64,000 nucleotides of DNA from Lepidostoma basale (taxonomy: Eukaryota; Arthropoda; Insecta; Trichoptera; Lepidostomatidae), in contig JAHDVF020000462.1 in assembly GCA_022606425.2 (NCBI GenBank), positions 39,765 to 103,764 on the forward strand. Reading direction: 5' to 3'. Both the position numbers and the translations under genes were made by a program. Below are positions 42,458 through 52,126 of this stretch, one piece after another (the stretch's first letter is position 1; every line of letters begins with the position of its first letter). The notes beneath the pieces were generated by a model that saw only the letters and a program-made list of their open reading frames with translations, made no database searches and had not been told where the DNA came from.

Positions 42458-42910
42458 ACTAACTAACTAACTAACCATCACGCCGTCTTACTGAAGGAGT
42501 AGGCAGAAATAATTGACTGCCACACTTTTCTTTCCTGACAAAGTTCTTTCGCTTTCTCAACGTCGATTTCGCCAAATTCTCACGTGTCCGATATTCAATA
42601 TTTGATTAATTTGATCATGTTAGGTTAACCTTGGTCTTCCTCTATTTCTAGTTCAATTTACAGCGTTGACAAACACTTTTTGACCATTCTTTCTTCATTA
42701 ATTCCATGTGTTCAAACCATCTTTACGACCCTTTCATTATTTTGTTCATAACACTTTTATTCGAACCTTATTCACTTCTCATATTTGCATTGACCTTTGG
42801 TAAATAGATTTAACACACATTCGTCATGGATATCTCATTTCTATTACAATTATTCTACTTTCATCTTTCTATTGCCACTTCCATGCTTCACTTACTTCCA
42901 TATATACAAT
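42458..42910 (-). mobile_element. LINE-A 3' fragment
   Basis: TAACTAACTAACTAACCATC and ACGCCGTCTTACTGAAGG start the 3' end. The coding remnants on the minus strand run through the GRPRLT, KVFVNAVN, RWFEHMELM and YGSKSWKWQ regions up to about 42905. An internal gap is present near 42560. Confidence 0.85.
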
Positions 42911-43579
42911 GGTCGGCACAAGAACAACAACAAGAACTGTTCAGGGTTATTTTATATTAATTATATTGAGTTTAACATCATTTCTCAAGAAACAATAAAC
43001 AAAACATATTGGTTTTCAATGTCAAATATAATATATGAATTCTCAATTCACATTTCAAGTATATTTATAAATCAAAACGCAATTAAATTATTATGTAAGA
43101 TCACAAATTAAACACGAATTCAAGATAAACCAAAGATATTTTAATCTCATGAATATTAAAACGAAACTTCTGATATTGTATAAGTGAACAAGAAAGTTAC
43201 TAAGGGTTAATGTCTTAAATATTGAAATTATCGCAACAAATCGGTCATATTTCACAATATAACGTAAGAACTAAATCCACATTGTGTATGGGCCACTTAT
43301 ATAATAATACAATGTTGAAGGTAGCCGAATTTATTATGCCCACCATAGCACAGGGGCCTGAATAAAGTATTAGCAATGCGCAAACTTACCCAATGGAACT
43401 ATGAGAAAATTGTGATGTAAATTTTTAAAGTAATGCATTGTGGAGCAGTTTCATATTTGTGCAATAAAAGGTGTACTCGCCCTTCCAATATTCCTCAAAG
43501 GCATAATTCATTACCTTCGTGGCTTAAAGGGAACCTCATTCTGGCTAATCCAAGTAGCCGGTATTACAAGAAGGACACT
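42911..43579. other. No recognisable feature
   Basis: A+T-rich, unassigned. Confidence 0.4.
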
Positions 43580-44168
43580 GAAGGAAATGGAAAATTGAAT
43601 TTTAAAGACGTATTGGACGTGAAAACATACTTCTTTCTAATTCCAATGTATAAATCACGTAGAGTCCAAAGAAGAATTGGACTAACCTGGGCAGCTTTCG
43701 GAAACATAAAACCGGAAAATACCGATCAATCTGAATCGAAAAGTCTACGAAGTTGGTATTTATGGTCTTGAAACTGTTACACTGTCCAAACAAAGTGCCG
43801 AGAAACTACGAGTGACCCAAAGAACCATGGAAATAGTCATGTTAGGAGTAAACCTAAGAGACAGAGTCAGAAACGATACGGTGAGAGAAAAAACAAAGGT
43901 CACTGACATCATCCACAGGGTGGTGACTCTAAAATGGCAATGGGAAGGTCACGCAGCCAGAAGCTCAGACGAAAAGTGGACAAGAAAACTGTTGACTTGG
44001 AGACCGTGGATGACGAAGAGAAGTGCAGGGCGACCGCAACTATGGTCTGAACAGACACGTCGAAATAACCTGGATGCAGTCTGCACAAGACAGATTGACA
44101 TGGAAGCGAATTGAGGAGGCCTTTGTCCAGGAGTAGACGGGAATAGTCTGAGGAAGAAAAAGAAGGAG
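43580..44168 (+). mobile_element. LINE-C 3' fragment
   Basis: Decodes in pieces to RRIGLTWAAFGN, ESKSLRSWYLWS (shifted), AEKLRVTQRTMEIVM, GVNLRDRVRNDTVREKTK, VTDIIHRVVTLKWQWEGHAA, RSSDEKWTRKLLTWRPW, and the terminal DAVCTRQIDMEAN; ends AAGAAAAAGAAGGAGAAGAAG. A 100-codon frame (43812-44114) is still open. Confidence 0.87.
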
Positions 44169-44637
44169 AAGAAGAGCGTCCACCAGAAAACAAAAATAAC
44201 ACAATACAAAACTCTAATTAGAACTGTATTGGCATATGGGTGTGAGGCGCTAACACTGACTCTGAAGATGGGTGAAATGCTGGAAAGATTTGAACGAAAA
44301 ATATTGCGACGAATCTGTAGACCCGTGAGAGAAAATAATCAATGGTATGTCAAAAACAATTAAAAACTGTACAAAATATTCAAGGCTCCTAGTATCTCAT
44401 CACACATGGGACTACTCGGATTGAGAAAGGCTGGACATGTACAGAGAATGCCAAACTCACGGGTCCCTTAAACAATAATAAATGACACCCAGGTGGAAGG
44501 AGACGAATGGGAAGACCCAGGCTGAGATGGAAGGATGAGGGCGAGAAGCATGCGGAGCAGTTTCTCTGGCTCTTGTGGTTAGTTGTAAAACGGAGACAGA
44601 GGACAGACAAAGTTGGAGGTACCTAAAGGTAGGAGGC
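44169..44637 (+). mobile_element. LINE-E-type fragment (RTE-like)
   Basis: Starts directly behind the LINE-C tail. Decodes to YKTLIRTVLAYGCEALTLTL, GEMLERFERKILRRICRPV, then GLLGLRKAGHVQRMPNSRVP, GRPRLRWKDE-like, and a decayed VVKRRQRTDKVGG end. It covers the YG-E region through the C-terminus. Confidence 0.8.
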
Positions 44638-44639
44638 TA

Positions 44640-44765
44640 AACTGGCACGTGAATTCTGCATCAGACCAAAAGCACTGTGACAATCACACTGTCATCGTCT
44701 GGAATCGAACCCGGACCTTCAGAGTGGCAGTCAAAGCACTTATTACTTGGCCACGAATGGCGTCG
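44640..44765 (-). mobile_element. tRNA-derived SINE
   Basis: Minus strand: head TTCGTGGCCAAGTAATAAG, box B GGTTCGATTCCAG (complement near 44700-44712), then GTGTGATTGTCACAGTGC. The 3' end is truncated. Confidence 0.75.
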
Positions 44766-44799
44766 TTATTACATGTACATGTAATTTTTGTGGTTTTGT

Positions 44800-44890
44800 T
44801 TCGTTATTATACTGCCCTGATAAAGCTATGGTCCAAGCGAAACTAGTTAGTATCAATTATAACTATCATACCGTGGTTTAATACAAAGTG
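44800..44890 (+). repeat. FB5 arm with hammerhead-like core
   Basis: ACTGCCCTGATAAAGC, GTCCAAGCGAAACTAG, then TACAAAGTGTTTTATTATT. The core reads CTGATAA (44817-44823), helix II GCT/AGC, GAAA (44839-44842), CTAG, GTT. Helix I pairs only with a bulge. A LINE-A inserted 8 bp further on. Confidence 0.5.
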
Positions 44891-44897
44891 TTTTATT

Positions 44898-45409
44898 ATT
44901 TTATATCAACAACAACAACAAACCATCACGCCGTTTCCCCGCAGGGGTAGGCAGAGAGAATGGACCGCCACACTACTCTATCCTGGCACACCTCTCTAGA
45001 TTCCTCCACATTCATACATCGAGTCATACACGCACGTCGATTCTTCTGGCTTCTGACATGACCAACTTTTAATATTTGATTAATTTGGTCATGCCATGTT
45101 TTCCTCGGTCTACCTCGACTCCTTACTCCATTTACATCGTTAACGTATACTTTTTTAACCATTCTTTCTTCACCCATGCGCTCCATATGTCCAAATCAAC
45201 GCAGCGAACCTTTCATAATTTTGTTCATAATACCTTCTTTCGCTCTACATTCTTTCCTAAAATCAGCATTTGAGATTCTGTCGTTCATCGTTCTACCACA
45301 CATACGTCTTAGGGACCTTATCTCTACCGCATTTATTCTGCTCTCATCTTTCTTCTGCTAGTTCCATGCTTCGCTTCCATACATAAGGGTTGGAACCATT
45401 TTATATCAA
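44898..45409 (-). mobile_element. LINE-A copy with (GTT)n tail and perfect 12-bp TSD
   Basis: Flanked by ATTTTATATCAA at 44898-44909 and 45398-45409. Tail on the minus strand is (GTT)n, not GTTA. The 3' end has CCCCGCAGGGG, then the coding remnant MERMGEERMVKKVYVNDVNG, RSRGRPRKTWHDQINQILK, NRRACMTRCMNVEESREVCQ (open 44926-45186), then frameshifted upstream residues to the YGSEAWN position. 5'-truncated at 45397. Confidence 0.93.
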
Positions 45410-45784
45410 TAAGTTTAAATAAATAAATGACGTAAGCAAAATATATTCACGATTCCCCAATTCGATAAAACTTTGAAAATATTTTAACTCAATTATGTTT
45501 GTCATCGCGCAACTCTGTGTCCATATCCAAGAATTTATGCGAACATGCAAGGATTGAAAAACGCGGGAAACAGAGAACGAGCATGCGACCACTGATTAGT
45601 TTTCAGAACGATTATCTATTTATGAAATTTTCCTTCTGTTACAACTGTGTCGCATTGGTACTCACAGCATCACGCTATGTCGCGGTAAGGGTACCCAGAG
45701 ATAATACCGTTATTAAATTCTAATCACAGATACAATGATAGAATAATCAAGAAAGATAATTGAATCAGTATTAACAATCAACAA
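45410..45784. other. No recognisable feature
   Basis: A 74-codon frame at 45499-45723 has no motif. Confidence 0.35.
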
Positions 45785-45958
45785 ATTTTAAAGGTCGACC
45801 ATGGTAGAAGTCGGAAGAATTATGGTGTTTTAAGATTCACTATATGAATGTGAAGTAAACAAGAGAGATGTGTCAGTTAGAGTGTTTGGCGGTCCATTCT
45901 CTCTGCCTACCCTTTTGGAGAAACGGTGTGATGGTTTGTTGTTGTTGTTGTTGTATTA
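45785..45958 (+). mobile_element. LINE-A 3' end with (GTT)n tail
   Basis: GTCGACCATGGTAGAAGTCGG, GGCGGTCCATTCTCTCTGCC, GAGAAACGGTGTGATGGTTTG, then TTGTTGTTGTTGTTG. Belongs to the GTT-tailed group with 44.9 and 51.2 kb. Confidence 0.85.
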
Positions 45959-46140
45959 ACAAACAAAATAAAAGTATTCGTGTATGATAAATTTAAGTAC
46001 CGTATTTTTCGGACCTTAAGACGCACATTTTTACTCTAAAAGTTCAACCAAAAATTGGCGTGCCACTTATTGTACGATGCGTTTTATCGTCAAGAAATTA
46101 TACAAAAAGAAATAAATCGATTTTTAAATTACGCTCAAAT

Positions 46141-46480
46141 TGACGCGCCTGCATTACACAAAGTATGAATGTTGAAGAATTTCTGAAAATAACAGTGTGG
46201 CAGTCTATTATAAAATATTTATTCTATATTCTCCATCACATTGTGTTGTGGATTCATATTTGAATAACTTTTTGAAAACATTGCTTATTCACAACACTTT
46301 TGGAACCTTTCACAAACATGTTTCGGGTTTATAACTTTGTTTATTCCACTTTCCACACAATTAATGAATTTTAAATTCTTTAATTCATACAATAAAGATG
46401 GAAAATCTATGTCCCGAAACATGTTTGTGAAAGGTGCAAAAGTGTCGTGAAAATACTTCAAAAAGTTATTAAAATAATAT
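46141..46480. repeat. LINE-A scrap followed by a Penelope-type foldback
   Basis: 46141-46208 is a tail-less LINE-A 3' piece (CTGCATTACACAAAGTATG, CAGTGTGGCAGTC). 46215-46480 is a foldback: TTGTGTTGTGGATTCATATTTG, TTTCACAAACATGTTTCGGG, then the inverse GTCCCGAAACATGTTTGTG and AAGGTGCAAAAGTG. The arms match the 15.5-17.0 kb element. The core position reads AATAAAGA, so the ribozyme has decayed. Confidence 0.7.
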
Positions 46481-46924
46481 TAAATGTGTTTTGAATTCAT
46501 CTGTAAAATATCGTTTTTTCAAAAAATTTTACAAAAAAAGTTACCATGTATTTTGATGCGTAAAATGTTATTGTGTCCGTCTTAATATACAAACGAATGA
46601 AAGGGAAAATATATACTACTTATGTGAGTATGGAACCAAAGAGACATATTTGTTTTTATATTACAAGTTCTAACTTTAAGGTCTAACATTTTATCATCGT
46701 TATTTGTTTTATAACTTTGTTTATTCCACAATTGATTACTATTCCCGTATGGCTATCCGTTTCGGCACTATCCGCTTGGCATGCGGGAATTCACTGTGGT
46801 GTAAAGTTATTTAATAATATCGTGAAAATTGAATGGGAAAAAAGATATGAAATAAGTAACTTAAGCGAGGGTGAGAATTCACGTATTTTGTGAGATTATT
46901 TGTTTCATAAATTTCAAAGATAGC
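46481..46924. other. No recognisable feature
   Basis: Unassigned A+T-rich sequence. Confidence 0.35.
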
Positions 46925-47615
46925 CGTACATAATGAAGTTCTAGTGCTAACCCTTATGAATGAAGCTGGCAAAAAATTATGAAAGTGGGATAAATGTCGT
47001 AAAAATTAGATCACTGAGAAGAATATTCGGGAAAACGATATGTGATAAAATACCAAACGATGAAATAAGAAAGAAATGTCAGGAAGATGATTGAGTCATA
47101 ATTTCATTTAAAGAATGATTCCTGAGATGGTTCAAACATATGAAACGAATTGACTAGAGAAGAATGATGAAAATAAAAAAAAATTATTAAGAATTTTTCT
47201 ATGTTTATTTTTAGTGTAAAATCTACTTATTAATTTTCGTCTTCGACCGGTTTCGGCAGCTCGCTGCCATCTTCTGGCAGCGAGCAGCCGAAACCGGTCA
47301 AAGGCGAAAATTAATAAGTAGATTTTACACTAAAAATAAACATAGAAAAATTCTTAATAATTTTTTTTTTATTTTCATTATTTACAATGAACTTCTACCA
47401 AGAAATTTCAATCAAAAACATCAATAATTTGAGAGAAGAATGGTTAAAATGTTATATACAAGCAGTGAGAGTGCAAAGAGAAGCTGTTATATACCAAGGA
47501 AATCATAGCATGACCAAATTAATCATATTCTAAAAGGCGGCCACATTCGAAGTACGAAAACTCGACGAGTATACATGTTTCGATGTATGAATGCAAAGGA
47601 AACAAGATAAAAATG
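46925..47615 (+). mobile_element. LINE-A copy split by a palindromic element
   Basis: 5' part 46925-47166 (KIRSLRRIFGKT, CDKIPNDEIRKKCQED, WFKHMKRI regions) and 3' part 47443-47615 (TTAAAATGTTATATACAAGC, AAGGCGGCCACATTCG, CGATGTATGAATGC). They are separated by a 266-bp insertion flanked by GAGAAGAATG. The subfamily differs from the 48-kb copy (KKCQ-DD, KMLYTS-type), like 1.7 and 56.5 kb. Confidence 0.85.
47167..47432. mobile_element. FB4 palindromic element with 10-bp TSD
   Basis: 47167-47269 and 47275-47378 are inverse arms of about 103 bp with only about four differences and a 5-base centre. Each arm has GGCAGCGAG, GCCGAAACCGGTC and a terminal AAGAATTTTTCTATG region. 54 bp of unpaired sequence follow. 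The target duplication GAGAAGAATG is at 47157-47166 and 47433-47442. On each arm the outward strand holds GGCAG..CTGCC (helix II-like), GAAA, CCGG, GTC. The core side is cut at the palindrome centre (CAGAAGA). Confidence 0.9.
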
Positions 47616-47619
47616 GGTC

Positions 47620-47745
47620 TGATATTTGATGTTTGATTGATTTAATCGTACCACGTTTTCCTATATTTCTTTTTCCATTCAAATTGTTAACATACAATAT
47701 CTTCACCATTCTTTCTTCATTCAGTCTTTTCAAGGATCCAAACCA
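47620..47745 (-). mobile_element. LINE-A fragment, inverted relative to previous
   Basis: Minus strand decodes to MKRLNEERMVKILYVNNLNG and KRN-GK, then QIKH (GRPRKTWHDQ region, decayed). It lies tail to tail with the preceding plus-strand copy. Confidence 0.75.
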
Positions 47746-48236
47746 TGTAACGTGAAATATTTAAAATTATTATTTAAAACAGAAATAAATTAAAGGCATT
47801 TGAACATTATGAAAATTATAGTTTTTTTAATAACAATATTTCTGAAGAAAATGAGAAAACTGGTGGAAGTTCCAAAGCAATCGCATAAACGTAATTTAAT
47901 TTAACCCGGATGTATAATAAAGCGAAAAGCAATTTTTCCTACACAAGTAACACATATAATTGCGTTTCAGGTCTTATTTATCACACCTGTGCGTGAAGTT
48001 TAGCTTGAAGAATCACTTCAAAACAATAGACAGTATGATACAGAGATTTCTAGAGTCGGAATTATTTATAACAATGAAATATTAATCTGAAAAGCTCCAG
48101 ACATAACACCCGAAACCCTATAAACTTCGCAAAGTTTTGTCTCTGGTTACAAAACAATAATAGCTGAATCTACATAACAATTCAAGCTTAGTTTTTTTGC
48201 ACATGATTTTGCCTTTGTTTGTATATTTTGGATATT
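47746..48236. other. No recognisable feature
   Basis: A+T-rich; contains CCGAAACCC but no other arm features. No coding motif. Confidence 0.35.
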
Positions 48237-48245
48237 AAATTGATT

Positions 48246-49788
48246 GTGATACAAGTGTTGATGAAAGCATTAGAACTGGTGTAAAGGCAATAGGTATAAA
48301 TGACAATACAGAAAAAATAAGTATGAATGAGATTGAAAGATCTGTGAAAGCAATGAAAAGTGGAAAAGCTGTAGGGTATGACTGCATCGCTATAGAATTT
48401 ATCAAAAACGGTGGCGAAGTAGTTTCCGCATGGATATGTAAACTGTTCAACCGATGCTTGGAGGAGGGATATACCCCACTCGACTGGAGGAGAGCAGTTA
48501 TCTTGCCTCTGTACAAAGGAAAAGGATCCCATATGGAATGTGGAAACTACAGAGCTATTAGTATTTTGAGTGTTGTTGGTAAAATCTATGGCAGAATTTT
48601 AATAGAAAGAGTAAGAAAGAAGACGAGTGATAGAGTTTGGGATGTGCAAGGCGCTTTTATGAATGGCAGAGGATGCATGGATCAAATTTTTGCACTTCGT
48701 ACAGTGACAGAGAAGTTTATGGCCAAAAACCGTAAACTCTTCTGTGCGTTTGTCGATTTGCAAAAAGCATATGATCGCGTAGATAGAGGTAAACTGTGGG
48801 AAATATTGTCGGAATATGGAATAAACACAAAACTGATCACCGCAATTACATCACTGTACACAGAAAGCACTGCTAGTGTCAGAGTAAATGGGGATCTTAT
48901 AGCCTGGTTTGATATCAATAATAGTGTCAAACAGGGGTGTGTAATGTCTCCATGGTTGTTTAATCTATATATGGACAAGTGTATGAAAGAGCTGAAAGGG
49001 TTGGAAGCAGGTGCAAAAATAGAAGGTGTGTCAGTAAGCTGTTTGTTGTATGCGGACGACGCTGTGCTACTTGCAGACAACGAGCACGAACTGCAAGCCC
49101 TGGTGTCTAGTATGTATGAGGTATGCAAGCGATACGATTTGATGATAAATGTGAATAAGTCTAAGGTAATGATTTTCGAAAAAGAAGGAAGCATGATAGT
49201 CTGCAACATTAGTGTAAACGGTGAAAATCTGGAACAAGTGGATGAATTAGTTTATTTAGGAAGTATGTTTACAAAGGATGGGAGGGTGGAGAAGGATATT
49301 GAAAGAAGGTTTGGGGCAGGCAACAGAATAAATGGTGCACTTAAAGTTGTCATCGCAAACAAAAGCTTATCCAAAAAAGCTAAAATGGCAGTGCACAATG
49401 GTGTTCTTGTGCCGACCCTTATGTATGGAAGTGAAGCATGGAACTGGCAAAAGAAGGATGAAAGTAGAATAAATGCAGTAGAAATGAGATCTCTAAGACG
49501 AATGTGTGGCAAATCTGTTTATGATAGAGTGACAAATGCAAGTATAAGAAGTGAATGTGGTGCGAATGAAAGTGTTATGAACAAAATAAGGAAAGGGTCA
49601 TGAAGGGAAAAGATGGTTTGGACACATGGAAAGAATGAGTGAAGACAGAATGGTAAAGAAGGTATATGTAAACGGCATGAACGGAGCTAGAAATAGAGGA
49701 AGGCCGAGGAAAACGTGGCACGATCAAATCAATCAAATATTGAATGTCGGTCACGTGAGGAGTCGGAAAATCGACGTGCGTGCATGAC
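48246..49788 (+). pseudogene. RTE-like reverse transcriptase (LINE-A), 5'-truncated, frameshifted near the C-terminus
   Basis: Copies its own RNA into DNA at a nick. Frame open from the 5' junction (VDESIRTG...) and from the first ATG at 48323 to 49603. Motifs in order, residues from that ATG: GYDCIAIEFIK (18-28), W-RAVILPLYKGKG (55-68), GNYRAISILSVVGKI (74-88), FVDLQKAYDRVDRGKLWEIL (catalytic Asp 145), VKQGCVMSPWLFNLYMD (motif B, 202-218), LLYADDAVLLAD (YADD 243-246), VYLGSMFTKDG, YGSEAWNWQKKDE. At about 49595 an insertion (TGAAGGGA) shifts the frame; then RWFGHMERM, GARNRGRPRKTWHDQINQIL and NVGHVRS follow. A one-base loss near 49775 removes the RRACMTRCMNV end found in other copies. No endonuclease domain. 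Clade is inferred from motif style. Confidence 0.93.
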
Positions 49789-49863
49789 AAGATGTATGAA
49801 TGTAGAGGAAGCGAGAGACGTATGTCAGGACAGAACAGTGTGGCGTTCCATTCTTTCTGCCTA

Positions 49864-49905
49864 CCCCTCCGGGGAGACGGCGTGATAGTAAGTTAGTTAG
49901 TTAGT
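49864..49905 (+). other. LINE-A 3' terminal hairpin and GTTA tail
   Basis: CCCCTCCGGGG followed by AGACGGCGTGATAGTAAG and (TTAG)n. In sister copies the loop is TTCG (52.99, 63.53 kb) or GCAG (minus strand, 44.93 kb) with the stem preserved. It is the likely signal recognised by the element's RT, because every 3'-complete fragment ends here. Confidence 0.7.
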
Positions 49906-49939
49906 AAATTGATTCGATTTTGAGACAATAATATAAAAT

Positions 49940-50050
49940 TATGTTTTGCGTTGTGCGGAAAATCTGTGTATGATATAGTTTCAAAAGAAAATGTAAGAAG
50001 TGATGCGGTGCGAATGATAGTGTTATGAAGAAAATAATGAAAGGATGATG
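49940..50050 (+). mobile_element. LINE-A scrap
   Basis: GTGCGGAAAATCTGTGTATGAT, GAAAATGTAAGAAGTGATGCGG, TGAAGAAAATAATGAAAGG: matches the MCGKSVYDRV to MNKI-KG region. Begins shortly after the tail of the previous copy. Confidence 0.8.
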
Positions 50051-50554
50051 ATTTCGATGATATTACCGGTTCTGATTTTGAAAATTTGGTTAGGTTTATG
50101 AGGTGCTCCCGTAAATTTGGAGATATTTCGTGTATGGTATAAGTAAATTGTTTTGGTAAATTTGATTGTTGCCGAACTTCAAAATAGTTAGTTATGACAC
50201 ATATAGGTTTTTACTGTTTTGATATTAAAATGTTTTTCGTTTATAAAAAGAATTTTGACAGGTGTAAAAATAAAATTTTCATTTGTTCCAATGACAATTT
50301 GAATAATTACTTCGATATTATTTGAAAGTTCTTGCTGGTTTTGGATTGCTTTGAGTGCCTAATTACAGTTAATTTAAATTAAAAAAAACGGTGGATACGT
50401 GTAATATAAATTAAAAAGTCCGAATAGTTCAGCTGACAACAAGTGCACCATCTAAAAGAACATTATGTGTTCAATTATTTTTATAAACTTTCGTATGAAG
50501 TACCTAATTTGTGGTGTGACATTATTAAACAAAATAATAATAAGTAATTTGTAT
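50051..50554. other. No recognisable feature
   Basis: A+T-rich, unassigned. Confidence 0.35.
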
Positions 50555-50715
50555 TAACATCACTTTATTTGGTAACACCAACCGGTTTCGGTCCCGCCGG
50601 AGCTTCGCCAGGGTGAGATAATAATCCGACTGAGTTTATTCTCTCACCCTGACGAAGCCCCGGCGGGAGCGAAACCGGTTGGTGTTACCAATTAAAGTGG
50701 TGTGAATACAAATTA
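50555..50715. repeat. FB3 foldback, both arms
   Basis: Left arm (TTGTATTAACATCACTTTATTTGG, AACACCAACCGGTTTCGG, CTTCGCCAGGGTGAG) is mirrored on the right (CTCACCCTGACGAAGC, GAAACCGGTTGGTGTTACC, AAAGTGGTGTGAATACAAA) across a ~28-bp centre. About 65 bp per arm with few differences. Confidence 0.85.
50645..50684 (+). ncRNA. Hammerhead ribozyme-like motif (FB3, canonical core)
   Basis: Helix I CACC (50645-50648)/GGTG (50681-50684); core CTGACGA (50649-50655), exact; unpaired A; helix II GCCCC..GGGAGC with one mismatch; GAAA (50671-50674); helix III CCGG-type minimal; triplet GTT. The left arm, minus strand, has core CTGGCGA, one base off. Confidence 0.65.
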
Positions 50716-50749
50716 CTAAAAGTGTATTATTATTTTATTTAATTATTTT

Positions 50750-50995
50750 AAAACTGATATTTTATTTTATATCATTGTATTTTATATTATTTGTTTTAGA
50801 TTTACTATTTTGGGGATGTTGGACGATCGAAGAGTGTGCGTTAGATTCCTATTGGTGGCGATGAGGTTTGCAACCCATCACACCGCGTCTCTCGCGGGGG
50901 TGAAAAGAGCAGGATGGAGTGCCGCATCGGTTAAAGTGTGGCAGTCCATTCATTCTGCCTACGCTTTTGGAGAGACGGCGTGATGGTTAGTTAGT
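50750..50995 (+). mobile_element. Short chimeric retroelement with LINE-A 3' end, copy 1
   Basis: Unique 5' part: TTTTATATTATTTGTTTTAG, GACGATCGAAGAGTGTGCG, CCTATTGGTGGCGATGAGG, TTTGCAACCCATCACACCGC. It is joined at GAGTGCCGCATCGG to the LINE-A terminus AGTGTGGCAGTCCATTC...GAGACGGCGTGATGGTTAGTTAG. The same structure at 63.34 kb shows it is a real repeat unit, not a local accident. No long ORF. Confidence 0.8.
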
Positions 50996-51029
50996 ATGTT
51001 GGTTATGTTTTTTTATTGACTACTTTCAC

Positions 51030-51110
51030 TTGTAGTTTTTATTTCGACAGCGACTGGTTTCGCAAGGGCATTTTAATAGGCATCAACAGCCTGGCCGGCC
51101 AAACCATCAA
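51030..51110 (-). repeat. FB4-type arm
   Basis: Minus strand: GTTGATGCCTATTAAAATGC, TTGCGAAACCAGTCGCTGTC, GAAATAAAAACTAC. Related to 21.65 kb. The core is damaged (TTGATGCC). Confidence 0.5.
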
Positions 51111-51177
51111 TATGTGTTAATAATTATTATTATTGAATGTTATATTTTTGTGTGCATATAAACCAGGGTTCAGTGGT

Positions 51178-51447
51178 TAGAAATAATGGTTAAGAAAGTA
51201 AACGTAAACGATATAATAGAGTACGGAGTTGAGGTAGACCGAGGAAAACATGGCATGACCAAATTAATAAAATTTTAAGGGTAGGTCATGCTAGAAGTCG
51301 GAAGAATCTACGTGCGTGTATGACTCGTTGTATTAATGGGAAGGAAACTCAAGAGGTATGTCAGGATAGAGTAGTGTGGCGGTCCATTCTATCTGCATAC
51401 CCCTGCGGTAAAACGGCGTGAAAGTTAGTTATTGTTGTTGTTGTGTA
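51178..51447 (+). mobile_element. LINE-A 3' fragment with (GTT)n tail
   Basis: GAAATAATGGTTAAGAAAGT, GAGGTAGACCGAGGAAAACATG, CGTGTATGACTCGTTG, then GCGGTAAAACGGCGTGAAAG and TTATTGTTGTTGTTG. GTT-tailed group. Confidence 0.87.
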
Positions 51448-51864
51448 TGTCAGAGATATTCAAGATTAGAAATTTCTGAGCAAATCTTTCCCTCACTATT
51501 ATATTATTCCATGGAAATGTGTTCAAAGTATTAAATCATATAAATATTTCTTTTACGGACTCCTATATGGAAATCTTTAGAAATTGTATGCAATGGAAAT
51601 TCTTCTGTGACTGTCGGTACTAAATCAGTTCCTTATATTGAATATTTCTTCTTGGGAGTGTGTAAGCAATTCATATGCCCTAGAACGCCTTACACCCCTT
51701 TTCCGGTTGGTTGAAGTTTTATTCGCTCATACAGATGCGTGCTTATCGCTTATTACATCACCTCTAGTACGCTTCCTTTACGGAATCGCTGCAGCTTCCT
51801 CGTTATGGTAACTTCACGTAAATGCAAAAATACTTCATTATCTAATATTATATAAATGAAACAA
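51448..51864. other. No recognisable feature
   Basis: No motif-bearing frame or repeat match. Confidence 0.35.
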
Positions 51865-52126
51865 AAGGAATGGTGCACTTAAAGTTGTCATCGCAAACAA
51901 AAGCCTATCAAAAAAAGTTTAAATGGGAGTGCATAATGATGTTATTTTACCGACAATTAAGAATGAAAATGAAGTATGTCTCTGGCACAAGAAGGATAAA
52001 AGTAATAAAAAAATTCAGGAGAAATGAGATCTCTTGTATCACGAATAAGTGAAAAACGGTGAACGATAGACTGTCGAATGAAAATATATTTGATGCGGTG
52101 CGAATGCAAGTTTTATGAACAAAACT

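Larger units (their letters stand above)
48246..49905 (+). mobile_element. LINE-A, longest copy (1.66 kb), 9-bp TSD
   Basis: 5'-truncated non-LTR retrotransposon. Target duplication AAATTGATT at 48237-48245 and 49906-49914. Contains the RT domain and C-terminal domain, a ~100-bp 3' UTR, a CCCC-TCC-GGGG hairpin (49864-49874) and the tail GTTAGTTAGTTAG. The apurinic endonuclease domain expected upstream in RTE elements is absent. This copy serves as reference for the other LINE-A pieces in the window. Confidence 0.95.

Noticed and set aside
12740..44765. Box-B-like GGTTCGATTCC sites as true tRNA genes
   Set aside because: The tRNA cloverleaf is incomplete, there is a common non-tRNA body with ATTTTATTGTC, and four copies share it, so they are SINEs.
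48682..49209. 175-codon open frame on the minus strand
   Set aside because: It is the antisense shadow of the LINE-A reverse transcriptase and has no domain motif of its own.
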